From NCBI RefSeq assembly GCF_002776525.5, contig NC_045443.1, forward strand, positions 56,893,914-56,957,913: DNA of 64,000 nt, in the 5' to 3' direction. Source of the DNA: Piliocolobus tephrosceles (taxonomy: Eukaryota > Chordata > Mammalia > Primates > Cercopithecidae). This document shows, one piece after another, positions 35,270-47,604 of this stretch. A program made the translations under genes and the position numbers. Position 1 is the first letter of the stretch. Every line of letters starts with the position of its first letter. Below the pieces are notes generated by a model that was not told the origin of the DNA, ran no database searches, and saw only the letters and a program-made list of their open reading frames with translations.

Positions 35270-37835
35270 CTCCTCCCCACTCCTTGTCTTCCAGAAGATC
35301 CCCAACTCCCATGTTCATATCCTTAAGCTTGTCATTATCAATAACTTTCAAATAATCTCAATTTTTAAATAACTTACTCCTCAGTCACCATGTCCTATCT
35401 TCCACCCCATTGTTTTCTAATACTACAACTGTAATAATCCTTTAACTCCATCATTACTGTTAAGGTGTTGATATACTACCTCATCTCTAACTGCTTTCCA
35501 TACCATCTTCACCTCCCTTACTGAGCTAAACTTCAGATTCAATTAATTTAAGTTCCTTGCATACATTCTTAACTTATCTACCTACCATTAATTTTTTTTG
35601 TATCTCTTGATGAAACCAGAACTCTGGCTAAAGCCATCGGCTTAGTTCCTGTATCTCCATGGCAGAATGTAAACCACACTGTAGGATTTACTAATCTCTT
35701 TAATTGATGATCGATAATCTTAGGTGGGCCCAAAATGCTGCCTGGTAACCATATTTTATATTCTATTACTCTAGCCCAATCTCTCTCTCACTCAGTGAGA
35801 TGATTATTTGTCATTTAATCCGTATTCCCCAAAGCCACTGTCTTCCCTCCTTGAAGTTACCCAGAAGCTAACTTCAATTCCTACTTCATTTGAAAGTTTA
35901 CATAATGAGTAAAACTTCCACATACTTCTACTACTACAATCTCCCACCTGTTTACATCCAGATCTGACATACTTTACTTTTTTTCCTGTATCAGTATCTG
36001 TCCTAACTAAGGTCAACTATACGCTTCCTTTCTCACCCCCTCAACTATTAATGGGCCGTACTGTGGACAAAATTCTTTCTTCTCTCTCCATTCGCAATAT
36101 TCCCTCTCACAACTGGGTGATTCCTGTAGCTTATAACCATGGTATTCCATCCTTCAACTTGGGAGAAAAACAAAACAAATGGAAAATGTTATTTAGACCA
36201 ACGTTCCCTGTCAGTTATAATCATACTTATGTCCTTCCCTTTAAGCAAAACTTCTTGAAAGTGTTGCTCCAGTTTCTCTTTTCCCCTTCTTTTTGCCCCC
36301 ACTCCAATCAGAATTTTTCTTTTATCCCCTCATCTGAAATTGCTCTTTCCGAGTGTCTCAGGACTTCAATGCTACCAATGTAGTGGTCTTTTCTTAGTCC
36401 TCGTTGTAATTGACCTTTCTGGAGCATTTGATACAGTATTTAATCACTCTCGGTCTTCCATAAAACACATTCTTGATTTTACTTATAAAATATTACACTT
36501 AAGTTTTTTTCTTTTGATGCCATTAGCCACATCTTTTCAGTATCTATTTTTGGTTCTTCCTTTCCCCTTAAACTCTCAATGTTCAAAAGTTTGGCTCTTG
36601 GATCACCTTTCCATATATACTTGCTCCACAGATGACTTTGCACCTTCTCATGACTGTAGCTCATATTTATAGGCTGATGCCTCCTAAATTTATATCTTCA
36701 GTTTCAACTCCTCCTGAACTCTAGACCTATATATAAAGCCTCTTTTCAGTATTTCCACTCAAATGCTTAACAGGCATCTCTGAATTCGCATATCTAAAAT
36801 CCATCTTCTGAAATTCTCCTCCAAATCTGTTGATCAGGTAAAAAACATTGATGCCATGCTTTGACTTTTCCTCTCTCTTCTTTCACCCACTTAACTTTGT
36901 ATTAGCAAATTTATTGGTGCTGCCTTCTAAATAAATCCAACACTTAATCACTTCTCGTCACCTTTGCTGCTGTTACCTGGCCCAAGGTACTATTATTTAT
37001 AGTCTAGATTATCTTTGTAGTCTATGATTTGGTGTTCCTGTTTCTGAATATACCTACCAATGAAATCCTGTCATAACCTAAGTTCAGTCATGTGCAAGAC
37101 TACCTAAGACTTCCCAACTCACTCTAATTATCTACTCTCCTTGTTATCTCCATGAACTTGTCTTCTGTTATCCTCCCTTTTGCTCACTCTGCTTTAGCTA
37201 TGCTATCCACCTGCTATTCCTAGAATATACCTGCCATGTTCTCACCTCAGGTAATTGCACCCATTCTTCCCTTTACCTGGAATGATTTTCCCTTGGATTT
37301 AAAAATGCCCTCATTTCTTTTGGGTCTTTACTCAACATTCACCTCTCATAGAGGTCTTCTAGGTGTACTCTGTCTAAAATTTCAACACGACATCACACGG
37401 TTCTATCCATCTTCATTGTGTTATGTTTTTTTTCTCCATAACACTTATCACTATCTATTATTTACTTTTTATTTGAATAATACTGTCCTATAGAACTTTC
37501 TGTGGTATAGAAATGTTCTATAAATCTGATTGTCTAATATATATTATCCAGTAGTCACATGTGGCTATTGAACACTTGAAGCTAGTCTGAGAAAGGAACT
37601 GAATTTTTATTGTATTTTACTTTAATTAATTTAAATTTTATAAAACTCCCTTGGCAAATGGTTACCATATTGGACAATGCATGTTTAGAATGTAAACTTT
37701 CAGTGCCCCACTGGAATATAAATGTCATGAGAGCAGAGATTTTGTTTTCCCTCTATGTAGTTCATTGCTGTATTCCTAAACATACCCTGGCATATAGTAG
37801 AAAATATTTTTGAAGGAATGAACAAACTGAACATT
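35270..37835 (+). mobile_element. Long, decayed LINE-2 (L2) element
   Basis: Pyrimidine-rich plus-strand sequence typical of L2. A frame at 36340-36672 keeps VVIDLSGAFDTV, matching the first catalytic-aspartate block (LDLSAAFDTVDH) of CR1/L2-clade reverse transcriptase. Later stretches read TATATCTTCAGTTTCAACTCCTCCTGAACTCTAGACC, as in L2. The 3' end is recognisable as ACACTTATCACTATCTATTATTTAC, then, after an insertion, AGAATGTAAACTTTCAGTG...ATGAGAGCAGAGATTTTG...CATATAGTAG. Many stops and indels. The stretch 35270-36300 is less certain than the rest. Confidence 0.7.
37477..37683. mobile_element. Small hAT-type MITE inside the L2
   Basis: TACTGTCCTATAGAACTTTCTGTG at the left and GGTTACCATATTGGACAATGC at the right are imperfect inverted repeats (CTGTCCAATA-type). 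In between are GTAGTCACATGTGGCTATTGAACACTTGAAG and an AT-rich centre. This is the layout of non-autonomous hAT-Charlie (MER) elements. The L2 3' end resumes to the right. Confidence 0.7.
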
Positions 37836-37864
37836 ATAAAAATTATTATAATAATGATCAAATA

Positions 37865-38060
37865 AGACATTGAAACACAATCCTAGTCCTTGCCCTGCCA
37901 CTCAATAATGTGGTGATTTTTTAGAAGTTACTTACTTGCTTGGAACCCGAGTTCATTCACATGATTTCTCTTTCATTTAATAAACATGTATTAAGATCCT
38001 CCTCTGTGCCAGGAATTATGGTAGATACTGATGTACAAAGATTACAAAGATATGGTGCCT
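37865..38060 (+). repeat. Possible MIR/L3-type old repeats
   Basis: TAGTCCTTGCCCTGCCACTCAATAATGTGG looks like a MIR piece. TTCATTTAATAAACATGTATTAAGATCCTCCTCTGTGCCAGG resembles the widespread TTCAACAAATATTTATTGAGTGCCTACTATGTGCCAGG repeat. Both are weak. Confidence 0.4.
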
Positions 38061-38656
38061 GACAAAGAGTTCCATTTAGTTAGGAATAAAGAGAAGTAAA
38101 ATTTATTAAAGCTTCATGATATTCTTAAAGGCGGCAATGTGAATTGCTATGGGAGAAGAGAGAAGAAGTAAAAGCCTTAATGGTCAAAGGAATAATTGAT
38201 GAAAGGGAAAATGCAAGACTTTTTTGAGGGTAAAAAAGGTTTGAAATGTTTAGAATCAGTGTTTTAGTATAAAGGCAACATATAACATATGCAAAATTAA
38301 CTCCTTCCTGTAGTATGAAATGTGGAAATGTGGGATATTTAGGCATAAGGCATTGCACAATGACTCTGTGTGCTATTATGAGGTCGCAGTGTAAATATGC
38401 ACAAATACTCTTATAAGATCTGAAACTCCTTCAGCTATTTTCTCTTCCAAAATTCTAAAACAATGCGTATTTGTTTTCTACTGTTGTTCCCCTGTTTATA
38501 TTGCTTTTTTGTTTCCATTGCCTTTTTTTCTTCCATGTGAAAAGTATATTCCCACTTATAGTTAGTGAATATTTTACAAATTCTCTTTTTTTCATTCTTA
38601 AACAGGCATGCAGGTTATAAAAACAAAATGAAAAATGTAATTGTGGTGATTAAAAA

Positions 38657-38686
38657 TATATATATATATATAATGTCGACCTACCG

Positions 38687-38726
<40 letters not shown>
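38657..38726. repeat. (TA)n microsatellite with a CpG-bearing 15-base interruption
   Basis: TA units at 38657-38672 and 38688-38726 flank ATGTCGACCTACCGAT. The interruption contains two CpGs and a GTCGAC palindrome in an AT-rich setting. Confidence 0.95.
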
Positions 38727-38731
<5 letters not shown>

Positions 38732-39105
38732 AATATTTTAGATACCTCACCAGCTCCATAAGTAGTCAGATACACTTCCCAAGAAACCTTAAAGCAGAAA
38801 AGCCTGAAGGCTGTGAAAGTGCAGAGCAGTTTCTGTTAGATCCTCAGCAGAATACAGCTTTTGTGTGTGCCTCTCATTCTACTGCTGAGGATTAAGTGTC
38901 AGTGGAATAAAACGTACTGGTAATGTGATAAAGCAGGACAACTTTTCACCTTTCACACCAGCCAAAGGACATATTGGGTATCTCCCCTGAAAGCTAAACT
39001 TGTTGTCATAGTTTAATACAACTTTTCAGGTGTATATTAAGGAAAGAAGAAAATAAATTAGTCTGTAGGTTTTTGTGTCAATTATAGATAACGAAAAAGA
39101 GTTAT

Positions 39106-39238
39106 AATTGAAGTTGATAATCTGCTGTATTACTTCCAAGTAAAAACATGTTGCAACATATATTTCTAAGTAAATACATGTTACACTTTGCAACATGTAT
39201 TAACTTGGAAGTAATACCTCAGATTAGCAAATTCAATT
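39106..39238. repeat. 133-base imperfect palindrome (51-base arms, 31-base loop)
   Basis: The left arm 39106-39156 and the reverse complement of the right arm 39188-39238 agree at 45 of 51 positions by hand alignment, including the block GTATTACTTCCAAGT and the end ACATGTTGCAA. The loop holds a third, partial copy (AAGTAAATACATGTTAC). It matches no repeat family I recognise and is not the MADE1 hairpin. It could be a fold-back MITE, a replication-slippage inversion or a hairpin RNA source. Confidence 0.9.
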
Positions 39239-42209
39239 GGAATTCTAAGTAACTATTGCTACAGGACTTGCTGGAACCAGTTGGGTGCTTATATCTGAGA
39301 TGCTTGCCAAGCTGCACAAAAGAGCTAGAGTTTAAAATATAAATGTGACTTTGTATTTAATTTTACAGAGCATGATTAACTAGTTTATGGTGTCAGAATA
39401 TTATCATTAAAATTATACTTAAAGAAGTGGAGGGTTTTTATGTATTTTAAGAACAACTTTTTAAAAATTAAGATGTATATGGAATTTCTGCATTTAAGAG
39501 GATAACATTAAAAACAAGTCTAATATAAATTCTTTATCCGTGGAATGAAGGTGATAATGGAAAATTTTTGGTTTGTGATATTACCAATAAATTAGATGAA
39601 TTATTCAAAGTGTAGTGTATTTCCTGCCATGTAATACATGCTCAAGAATGATACCTATTGATATTCTTGTACCAAGGAATAATAGTATAATTCCAAAAAT
39701 ATTGTTGCATGAATGCTTTTCCTCAAGAACACATCCAAATTTAATCACAGAGCTACTGAGCATAATTCATTGCTATGTTCATAACTAAAAGTATAGAATA
39801 CTATTGATGAGTTCTTAATGCCATGCTATAGGTATGGTTTGTCATTAGATAGATTCCACTTTCAACTCCATGTAAGTTAATATTATCTAAAGAAGTATTT
39901 ACCACATTGAATCATTATTATATGAATTCATAGATCTTTACAAAGCGAGAGAAACTTTTCTCCACTGCTTTACTTTACAGACTAAGAAAGTTAGGAGTTT
40001 TCAGAACGTCATACAGAGAGTGTCAGTGCGAGGTAGGATGAGGGTGTCTGCTTCCAACTTCCAGGATTTTGTGGTACCTTCAATCATTGTTTTAGAATTA
40101 TTTATCCCTGTTAGTTCAGTCTCCATTTCCCTATTAAAAATGGCTCATCGGGTTCTTTCATTAGAAATAACTTTCCTCTGCCAAATTATTTCATCACAAA
40201 AGTAATATTTTATAGATTTTAAATTACTTCTTTACAGCTTAATTACACTCTGAGATATATGAAATGTATTTTGAAAAGTATACTAAAGAAAATGTTATAT
40301 AGTAGTATCATTTTTATCCTAACCTGGTGAATAATAAATGCTTTTACTTTTCAATATGTTTAAGCCTTTCAAAAAATATGAATTTATTCCATCACTGTCC
40401 TTAGTATTCTTTGGCCATGCTACTCATTTTTTTCTCTTAATCACCCCTCATAAATTAGTTCCTTGAGCTTTCAGACATTTCACTTGTCTTTTCTTGAACG
40501 GCCTCCTACATGTTCTTATTATTGTAATTTAGTTTTTGAGTGTTGACAGTTTACTTGGCACTGTTCACAGCACAACATCTTTTTTTCAGACGTGACTAAA
40601 ATTGCCACATTGTGTTTAGTGTGTTCTCAGAAGTCACAGACTGAACTTTAACTGGATTAAGCCATTCTAATCTTGTACAGAATATGAAGAAGCAATCAAA
40701 ATTCACAGTCAGTGGTTAGACTTCAGAAGCATTTTTTAGTCTCAATCTCATTTCTCCTCTGACCATGTTTAAAGCTATTTTAGCTAAAGTGATCAATGAA
40801 TGCACATCTAATTTCATTTGTCTTAGACCTGTAAATTATCAGAATGCTCCTTTGAATTCCAGTGGCGTTCATGCTGAAATTAAAAGTGACATGAGGCTGT
40901 TTTGAGAAGGGTCTTGGGAATATAAAGAATGGCTATTTTTAGGTAGCCAAAGTGTGTGTTTTTAAAGAATCAATATGTTTAAATCTGCTGAAAGCACAGA
41001 ATAAAGTTTTTAGTTGTAGATTAGTAGAAATATTAAGTGTATGGCTTTCAAGTAGATTTTCCACTCTAAAAATAGAAAAAATTGAAGGGTAGGGGAAAAG
41101 GGAAAGAAGGGGAAGATTGGATTGATTTCAGGTACTATGACAGACAGCTTTGTTTGTTTCATACAATCTTCTTATTCTTACTGCTCTTGGATATTGAATT
41201 ATGTGGTCTAAAATCTTATTAACCAATTTCTAATCCACTAGATTATAATGATTATGTTAGTTGTGAGCAAGTTAGTAAATAACATTAAAAATTAAAAGGG
41301 TACAGAACCAAGGACCAGGAGATCTGATTTCTAGTTGTGGATTCTCCATCTTGGGCTGTCAGGGATGCTGATTGTGGTGTTTCAGGTCATGCTTTTCCTT
41401 ACCTTCCTGTCTGAGATGTTGCAACCTCAACTAAGCCCCTCCAGAAACTCACCACCCAGTAGTCATTATATACATATCGGAAAAAAATTAAGAATTGTAT
41501 GAGAAACAATACTTGAAAATCAGATTGTCTAGAGATTAATACTTTATGATCAATACATAATAGATCAGAATAAAGATATGCAATGTCACCTCAGAAAATT
41601 TTAAAAAACATCTAGATTGCAATAGTAATTATACTAAATTCCTTTACTTATCTAAAGAAGGATGACAATCAAAAGGAGTGTCACGAGACAAAACTTGTCA
41701 GTATCTATCCAAACACTGACCAGTGGTGGAGGAACTTTAGCTAACTGATATTCAGTGTTACAATTTGTCAGCAAGATCATTAAAAATGTGAGATTTATAT
41801 AGTATTTAGAAGGAGTAAAAATAGGTATTCAGGTAGAGTGAGGTATTTAGTCATGAAAAGATGAGTTAGTCCCTGGTGATGACATTAACAGTTTCGTCGT
41901 AGGCTGACAATGGAGCAGTGGCTTTTTTGAACAGAGGATAGAGGAAGAGGTGTACAAAGTCTCAGATGCAGGGAAAGCCAAATTACTGGAAAATTGTATT
42001 GCAGCATTGGGACACTGTTGAGATTACATTTGAAGTTGGATGTCATGGAATTTAAAGGCACCAGTTAGTATGGTTTTGTGATCTAATCCAGCAATTTTCA
42101 GGTCTTTAGTAGAGATGCACTTGAGTTCATCCTGGGTTAGGTATTTTCCAGATAAACATCATGTAGATAGGAGTAAATAATTCAGAAATGCTTTCAAAGG
42201 AGTTGCTGT

Positions 42210-42557
42210 AAGAATTAGCCATCTAAGGGCCGGGCGCGGTGGCTCAAGCCTGTAATCCCAGCACTTTGGGAGGCCGAGACGGGCGGATCACAAGGTCAGG
42301 AGATCAAGACCATCCTGGCTAACCCGGTGAAACCCCGTCTCTACTTAAAAATACAAAAAAAAAAAAAAAAAACTAGCCGTGCGAGGTGGCGGGCGCCTGT
42401 AGTCCCAGCTACTTGGGAGGCTGAGGCAGGAGAAAGGCGTAAACCCGGGAGGAGGAGCTTGCAGTGAGCTGAGATCAGGCCACTGCACTCCAGTCTGGGC
42501 GACAGAGCAAGACTCCGTCTCAAAAAAAAAAAAAAAAAAAAAGAATTAGCCATCTAA
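42210..42557 (+). mobile_element. Recent full-length AluY-type SINE with perfect 17-base target duplication
   Basis: The Alu body is 42227-42540 (GGCCGGGCGCGGTGGCTCAAGCC to GACTCCGTCTC plus an uninterrupted poly-A of about 20). The target duplication AAGAATTAGCCATCTAA is exact at 42210-42226 and 42541-42557. The body carries GAGATCAGGCCACTGC, one change from the cercopithecoid GATCCGGCC state, and an enlarged 18-base middle A-stretch. Confidence 0.97.
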
Positions 42558-43119
42558 TTTAAGTTCTATCAAAAGGGAACAAAAAGTAGGAGAATTTGAT
42601 AAATATCGGGGGTTTGAGTGAAGTAATAGCATTTGTGTATTGGAAATCTTGGTGAGGCTAAAAAGCTGTTAATAGTAAGAGTATTTGAGCAAGTGAAATG
42701 AACTGACAGTGGTTTAAGTTGGTGAGGGCGATGTTTACATTTTAACTGTGTTGGGGGGGAGGTAGTGTCATATTGGTTAATGACAAATTTTAGTTTATGA
42801 CCATGCAGTATATGATAAGGTAGAATATCCAAAAAAAGAGAAACACAAAAGATCAAGGGAAATTTTAAAATGTTGAGAAACTTAAGAAGCCACATGTATA
42901 CTGATGTCACTATGAAAGATGATTGGAAATGGAACAGAGATAGAGTCTTAGCCATAAGCCAGCATGAAAAGATGAGTAGAGACCCAGGTTCCATTAGATA
43001 ATAACAAGGAGGTTGGAGAAGATATTATGACTTGATGGAAATAGCTTCAAAGCATACAGTAAAAATGTAGAAGTTATAAAACAGGGTATTGAATGGTGGG
43101 TTTAATAGGGCAACCTGGA

Positions 43120-43141
43120 TGTTAAAAAAAAAAAAAAAAAA
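43120..43141. repeat. Short poly-A tract
   Basis: A run of about 20 A in otherwise unassigned intron. Confidence 0.7.
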
Positions 43142-43484
43142 TCTTCTGGGGGTGATGAGGATGATCAAGGATTTGGGACATAATGGGTCTGGGCCAGGTG
43201 GAAGAGCGTGGGCACTCACTCACTGCTAATTCTCTGGGTTCAAAGACTTCCTTTAGTGACATCCTGGCATCCACTGCATATTCTTCTCTTAGCTACACAC
43301 TGGAGTGAGGCCCTGTTGGCTGTGAGCAGCTCTTTAAGCAATGTAACAATTTGCAGATACATCATAGTGTCTTGAACTAAGATGGCAAATGATCAATATG
43401 AGTTTGCCCCTGAGAGATGGATATGCTTTCAGATTACTGACAAAAAAAAGTATTGGAGCTTTCAAGCACAAGAACTTATCATCA

Positions 43485-43695
43485 TTCAGGTGTGGTGGCT
43501 CATGCTTGTAATCCCAGCACTTTGGAAGCCAATTATCTGAGCAAGGTGGAGCACAGGTATAGTCCTAGCTACTCAGGAGGCTGAAGTGGGAGGATCACTT
43601 GAGCCCAGGAGTTTGAGGCTGCAATAAGCTATGATTGTACCACTGCACTCCAGCCTGGATGATAGAACAAGATCTTTTCTCTTAAAAAATAAGTA
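43485..43695 (+). mobile_element. Alu SINE with large internal deletion
   Basis: The left monomer start (CAGGTGTGGTGGCTCATGCTTGTAATCCCAGCACTTTGG) is joined soon after to the right monomer (AGTCCTAGCTACTCAGGAGGCTGAAG...GCAATAAGCTATGATTGTACCACTGC). The centre is therefore missing. Flanks AGAACTTATCATCA (43471-43484) and AGAAACTATCATCA (43696-43709) are probable target duplications. Confidence 0.9.
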
Positions 43696-43969
43696 AGAAA
43701 CTATCATCAAGCAATGCTTAGATAATGAATGCCATTATGTGACACCTATGGGATGACAATCGGCTGTATTTTCCCATGAAAAGACATATACTTTTATACT
43801 TTGTGGTGTACTTTTTTTCCTAGTAGAGGAAAACAGGAACCTAGAAATTCTGAAAGTTTATTAACTTCTTAAGTGGGGAAACATCAAGTAGTTAGGTGTC
43901 TTACCTAGATACTTGTCTGAGATTATTTTTCCAATTTGTCTCAACTTTCATGTTATAATTCATTTTTGT

Positions 43970-44776
43970 CAGCCAACAGACACATGAAAAAATGCTCATC
44001 ATCACTGGCCATCAGAGAAATGCAAATCAAAACCACAATGAGATACCATCTCACACCAGTTAGAATGGCAATCATTAAAAAATCAGGAAACAACAGGTGT
44101 TGGAGAGGATGTGGAGAAATAGGAACACTTTTACACTGTTGGTGGGATTGTAAACTAGTTCAACCATTATGGAAAACAGTATGGTGATTCCTCAAAGATC
44201 TAGAACTAGATGTACCATATGACCCAGCCATCCCACTACTGGGTATATACCCAAAGGATTATAAATTATGCTACTACAAAGACACATGCACACGTATGTT
44301 TATTGCGGCACTATTCACAATAGCGAAGACTTGGAATCAACCCAGATGTCCATCAGTGACAGACTGGATTAAGAAAATGTGGCACATATACACCATGGAA
44401 TACTATGCAGCCATAAAAAAGGATGAGTTTGCGTCCTTTGTAGGGACATGGATGCAGCTGGAAACCATCATTCTTAGCAAACTATCACAAGAAGAGAAAA
44501 CCAAACACCGCATGTTCTCACTCATAGGTGGGAACTGAACAATGAGCTCACTTGGACTCGGGAAGGGGAACATCACACACTGGGGCCTATCATGGGGAGG
44601 GGGGAGGGGGGAGGGATTGCATTGGGGAGTTATACCTGATATAAATGATGAATTGATGGGTGCTGACGAGTTGATGGGTGCAGCACACCAACATGGCACA
44701 TGTATACATATGTAACAAACCTGCACGTTATGCACATGTACCCTAGAACTTAAAGTATAAAAAAAAAAAAAAAAAT
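43970..44776 (+). mobile_element. 5'-truncated L1PA-type LINE-1 (ORF2 C-terminus and 3' UTR)
   Basis: Begins inside ORF2 (AGCCAACAGACACATGAAAAAATGC). It contains a short terminal ORF2 frame (44296-44538) ending HRMFSLIGGN, then the G-rich 3' UTR tract (GGGGAGGGGGGAGGGGGG near 44595) and AGAACTTAAAGTATAA plus poly-A. Truncated, so unable to move. The two ORF2 segments on it are in different frames (43936-44187 and 44296-44538), so it is also frameshifted. Confidence 0.95.
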
Positions 44777-46289
44777 AGGAAAAAAAAAAAAAGAAAAATT
44801 GCAAAATACTTTTTCACTTTGGATTATTAGTGGAACCATTAAGTTGGGTGAAAGTTATGCCCTCTATATGCTGTCACTGGATACTCAACACATTCTTATT
44901 AACCATATTTATGTATGGTTTGTATAATTGAGTTAATAATTATGCATTTTTCCTTTTAGTCATTTATTCTTCATATTAAGGTTACTGTTAAAGTCTACAC
45001 AATTCACACACTTTCACAGAATCCATAAATGTCGAAGGAATCTATTGGTATTATAACTCATTATGCGGATTACCATGCTGCCCAGGTAGGCATTGTCTTT
45101 GCCTTTCCCATCATCTCCTTTTGACTTCATACTTCATGTAAATCTTCTGGGACAAAAGTGAAAAGTAACATGTCTCCTGTTTCCCTGCCTTTCTCTCTCT
45201 ATTCTCTCTTTATTAAATGCCTTCTTCTAATTCCCAAATCATTATTTTTTGACATTTTCATTCCTATCATTTGGTTATAATTTTAAAGCATTTAATCCTT
45301 TCAATGCACCTGTGTGCAATATAGCCTTTTATGGTACATCTTTCTCTACAAGAAGCCCAACACTTCCCCCCGCCGCCACCCCTTAATTCTGGTATAAGTT
45401 GCATAGATAGATGCTTTTGTGGTTCTTAAAAAGATTATATAGCAAGGGGATGGATCCTCATCATGTAAACAGGATAGTTTCATTAATTTTTGGCTTAAAA
45501 TAGGTCTTCATTTGTCACTTAAAATTGACCTATCAAAAGTAGGAATGACGAGTTCAGGAAAAGCTAAACACAGTATTCAATAGCACAGTGTGACTTGCTG
45601 ACAATTTAGCTGACCCTACACCTAAAAAGTGCTATCCAGTCATGTGCCTTTGTGGAAAAGTTATAAGAAAGTTTAGGAAAGGATTCATTCTTTCAAATAA
45701 TTAAAACTTAATGAGAAGCTCTTATTCTTCTATTGAGTGGTCTGCAAACTTTCACATTTTCGAAAAGATTGTTCTGTGTCTACAAAGAGGTCAGTTATGG
45801 CCATATCACTTGTGGAAATCTAGATTTGAAATTTCAGGACTGAGGTTCTTCCCAAAAATTAATTCAAGATCTACCAGGAATTATTGGAGCCTTAGCTTGC
45901 TGGTGTCCACATCAGTTATTGCTAACATATTTCCTCACTGTTTGCAGGGTTCTTTAGGATCCCCAGTACAAAAGAGAAAAAAAAAAAAACCTCTGACTCA
46001 TATTTAGGCACCTCTCCGTTAGCACTGTCTGCTAAAAATAACTTAATTTTCTACTCCCATCCATATGGATAGTCTTATGTCCACGTGGCTTCCTAAAATT
46101 AAAAAACAAAACAAACAAACAAAAAATAGACAACACATATCCTAAAATGATGACCTACTGGAATTTCCAAAATGCCACCTATTTCTTATGTTATTATATT
46201 AATATAACTGTGGGATATATGTTAGCATATGATTATTAAGGTTATTGTTATATAGTATAGTTACAGCTGAGTACAAATATTGGTAAAGC

Positions 46290-46332
46290 AATAATAATAA
46301 TAATAATAATAATGATAATAATAATAATAATG
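46290..46332. repeat. (AAT)n microsatellite
   Basis: About 14 AAT units with one GAT interruption. Confidence 0.95.
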
Positions 46333-47044
46333 CTATGTAATGAACAAAGGAAGTCACCAAAAGACATTGGGATTGACTTAGCTAAGGAGGACGAGGTAGG
46401 CGACCATATGACAGAGGACATTTTATCTGAGTATCTACGCAGAGTTCATGTATTTTTCTTTTTATTTTCCTAGTTTATTTTGAGAGTCATTTCAGATTCA
46501 AAATGGCATTTGTATGCTCAGAAACTCTTTCTTGAAATACTTGCTTTTCAGAATGGAATGATCCACTACTATTCTCCTCCACTGAAATATTACTTTGTTA
46601 TTAGATTTAAGAAAGTTTCATGCTTTTTGAGAGATTTGCTCTCAAGTCTCTTCATGACTTGTAATTATATTTAGCAGTGTTTATCCCAAGACCCATCAAG
46701 ATCTTTGCACTACTGAGTCGATGGGAAGCAAAATGGGGGAGGTTGTCACTCTACAAAATAAATGATCATGAAAATCAAAAGCATACATGTTTGTTTATTA
46801 AATTTCTGCCAAGACAGGTCCTCAAGGTGTTTATGCCAAGTATCTTTTTTTTGGCCTGGTATAATTCCTTTTACCTAATAAATATAGTTAATATTGTATA
46901 CTGCTAATAAAATTGAATGTAAAATATTCAAGCTTAAATATGTATATATATTTTAACTTTATTCAAATGTACGTTCAAAATTTCTGAATCAAATAGGAAA
47001 CTGCCCATAAGACCTTTTCAGAAAATCATGAGTTAAGTGGTAGA

Positions 47045-47225
47045 AAACAGTGACATTTACATTTGTATGGCAGTGTAAAGTTTATAGCATCCTTTAACAT
47101 GTATTACCTCATTTGATTTTTAATCCATTTATGAGTTTGTGAAGGATATGATCATCATTTTCCAAATTATAGAACTGAAGTACAAAAAGGTTAAATGATG
47201 AAAGATCACAGTACTAGTTCCTAGG
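47045..47225 (-). repeat. MIR fragment
   Basis: TAAAGTTTATAGCATCCTTTAACATGTATTACCTCATTTGATTTTTAATCC, CATTTTCCAAATTATAGAACTGAAGTAC, AAAGGTTAAATGATGAAAGATCACAG: antisense MIR order. Confidence 0.65.
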
Positions 47226-47364
47226 AAAGCAAGCTTGGTAGCCCCAAGCTCAGTGCTTTGAAGTGTTTGATAGTAGAATAAGAATCCCAGATAGCCTTCC
47301 CATTAACTTTTCCCTGTATGTCTTCAATTAATCGAGTTTGCTGGCTAAGAACTTTGAATTTAAA

Positions 47365-47470
47365 ATAAAAAGACCAAACTCCAGTCTTCATTATTTTCTA
47401 GCCATGTGATTCTTATTCAAGTGGTGTAAACTCTCTGAGCCTGACTTCTGTATCTGCAATATGGTTGTAG
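47365..47470 (+). repeat. MIR fragment
   Basis: AGACCAAACTCCAGTC, TTTTCTAGCCATGTGATTCTTATTCAAGTGGTGTAAACTCTCTGAGCCTGACTTCTGTATCTGCAATATGG resembles the MIR centre (ACTAGCTGTGTGACCTTGGGCAAGT...CTCTGAGCCTCAGTTTCCTCATCTGTAAAATGG). Confidence 0.6.
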
Positions 47471-47604
47471 TGCAGCTCCTGGCTCTTCCACATAGAGCTC
47501 AGGTGGCCCACACCAACAAGGAAAAATGCTCTGAAAATGACTGAATGCTTTTGAAAACATAAATATCGTTTCATGCCATCATGGCATTTTGAAATGAGGA
47601 TTTA

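Noticed and set aside
44403..44804. Minus-strand frames of the HVHNVQVCYI type (also 60106 and 63321)
   Set aside because: These are antisense readings of L1 3' ends.
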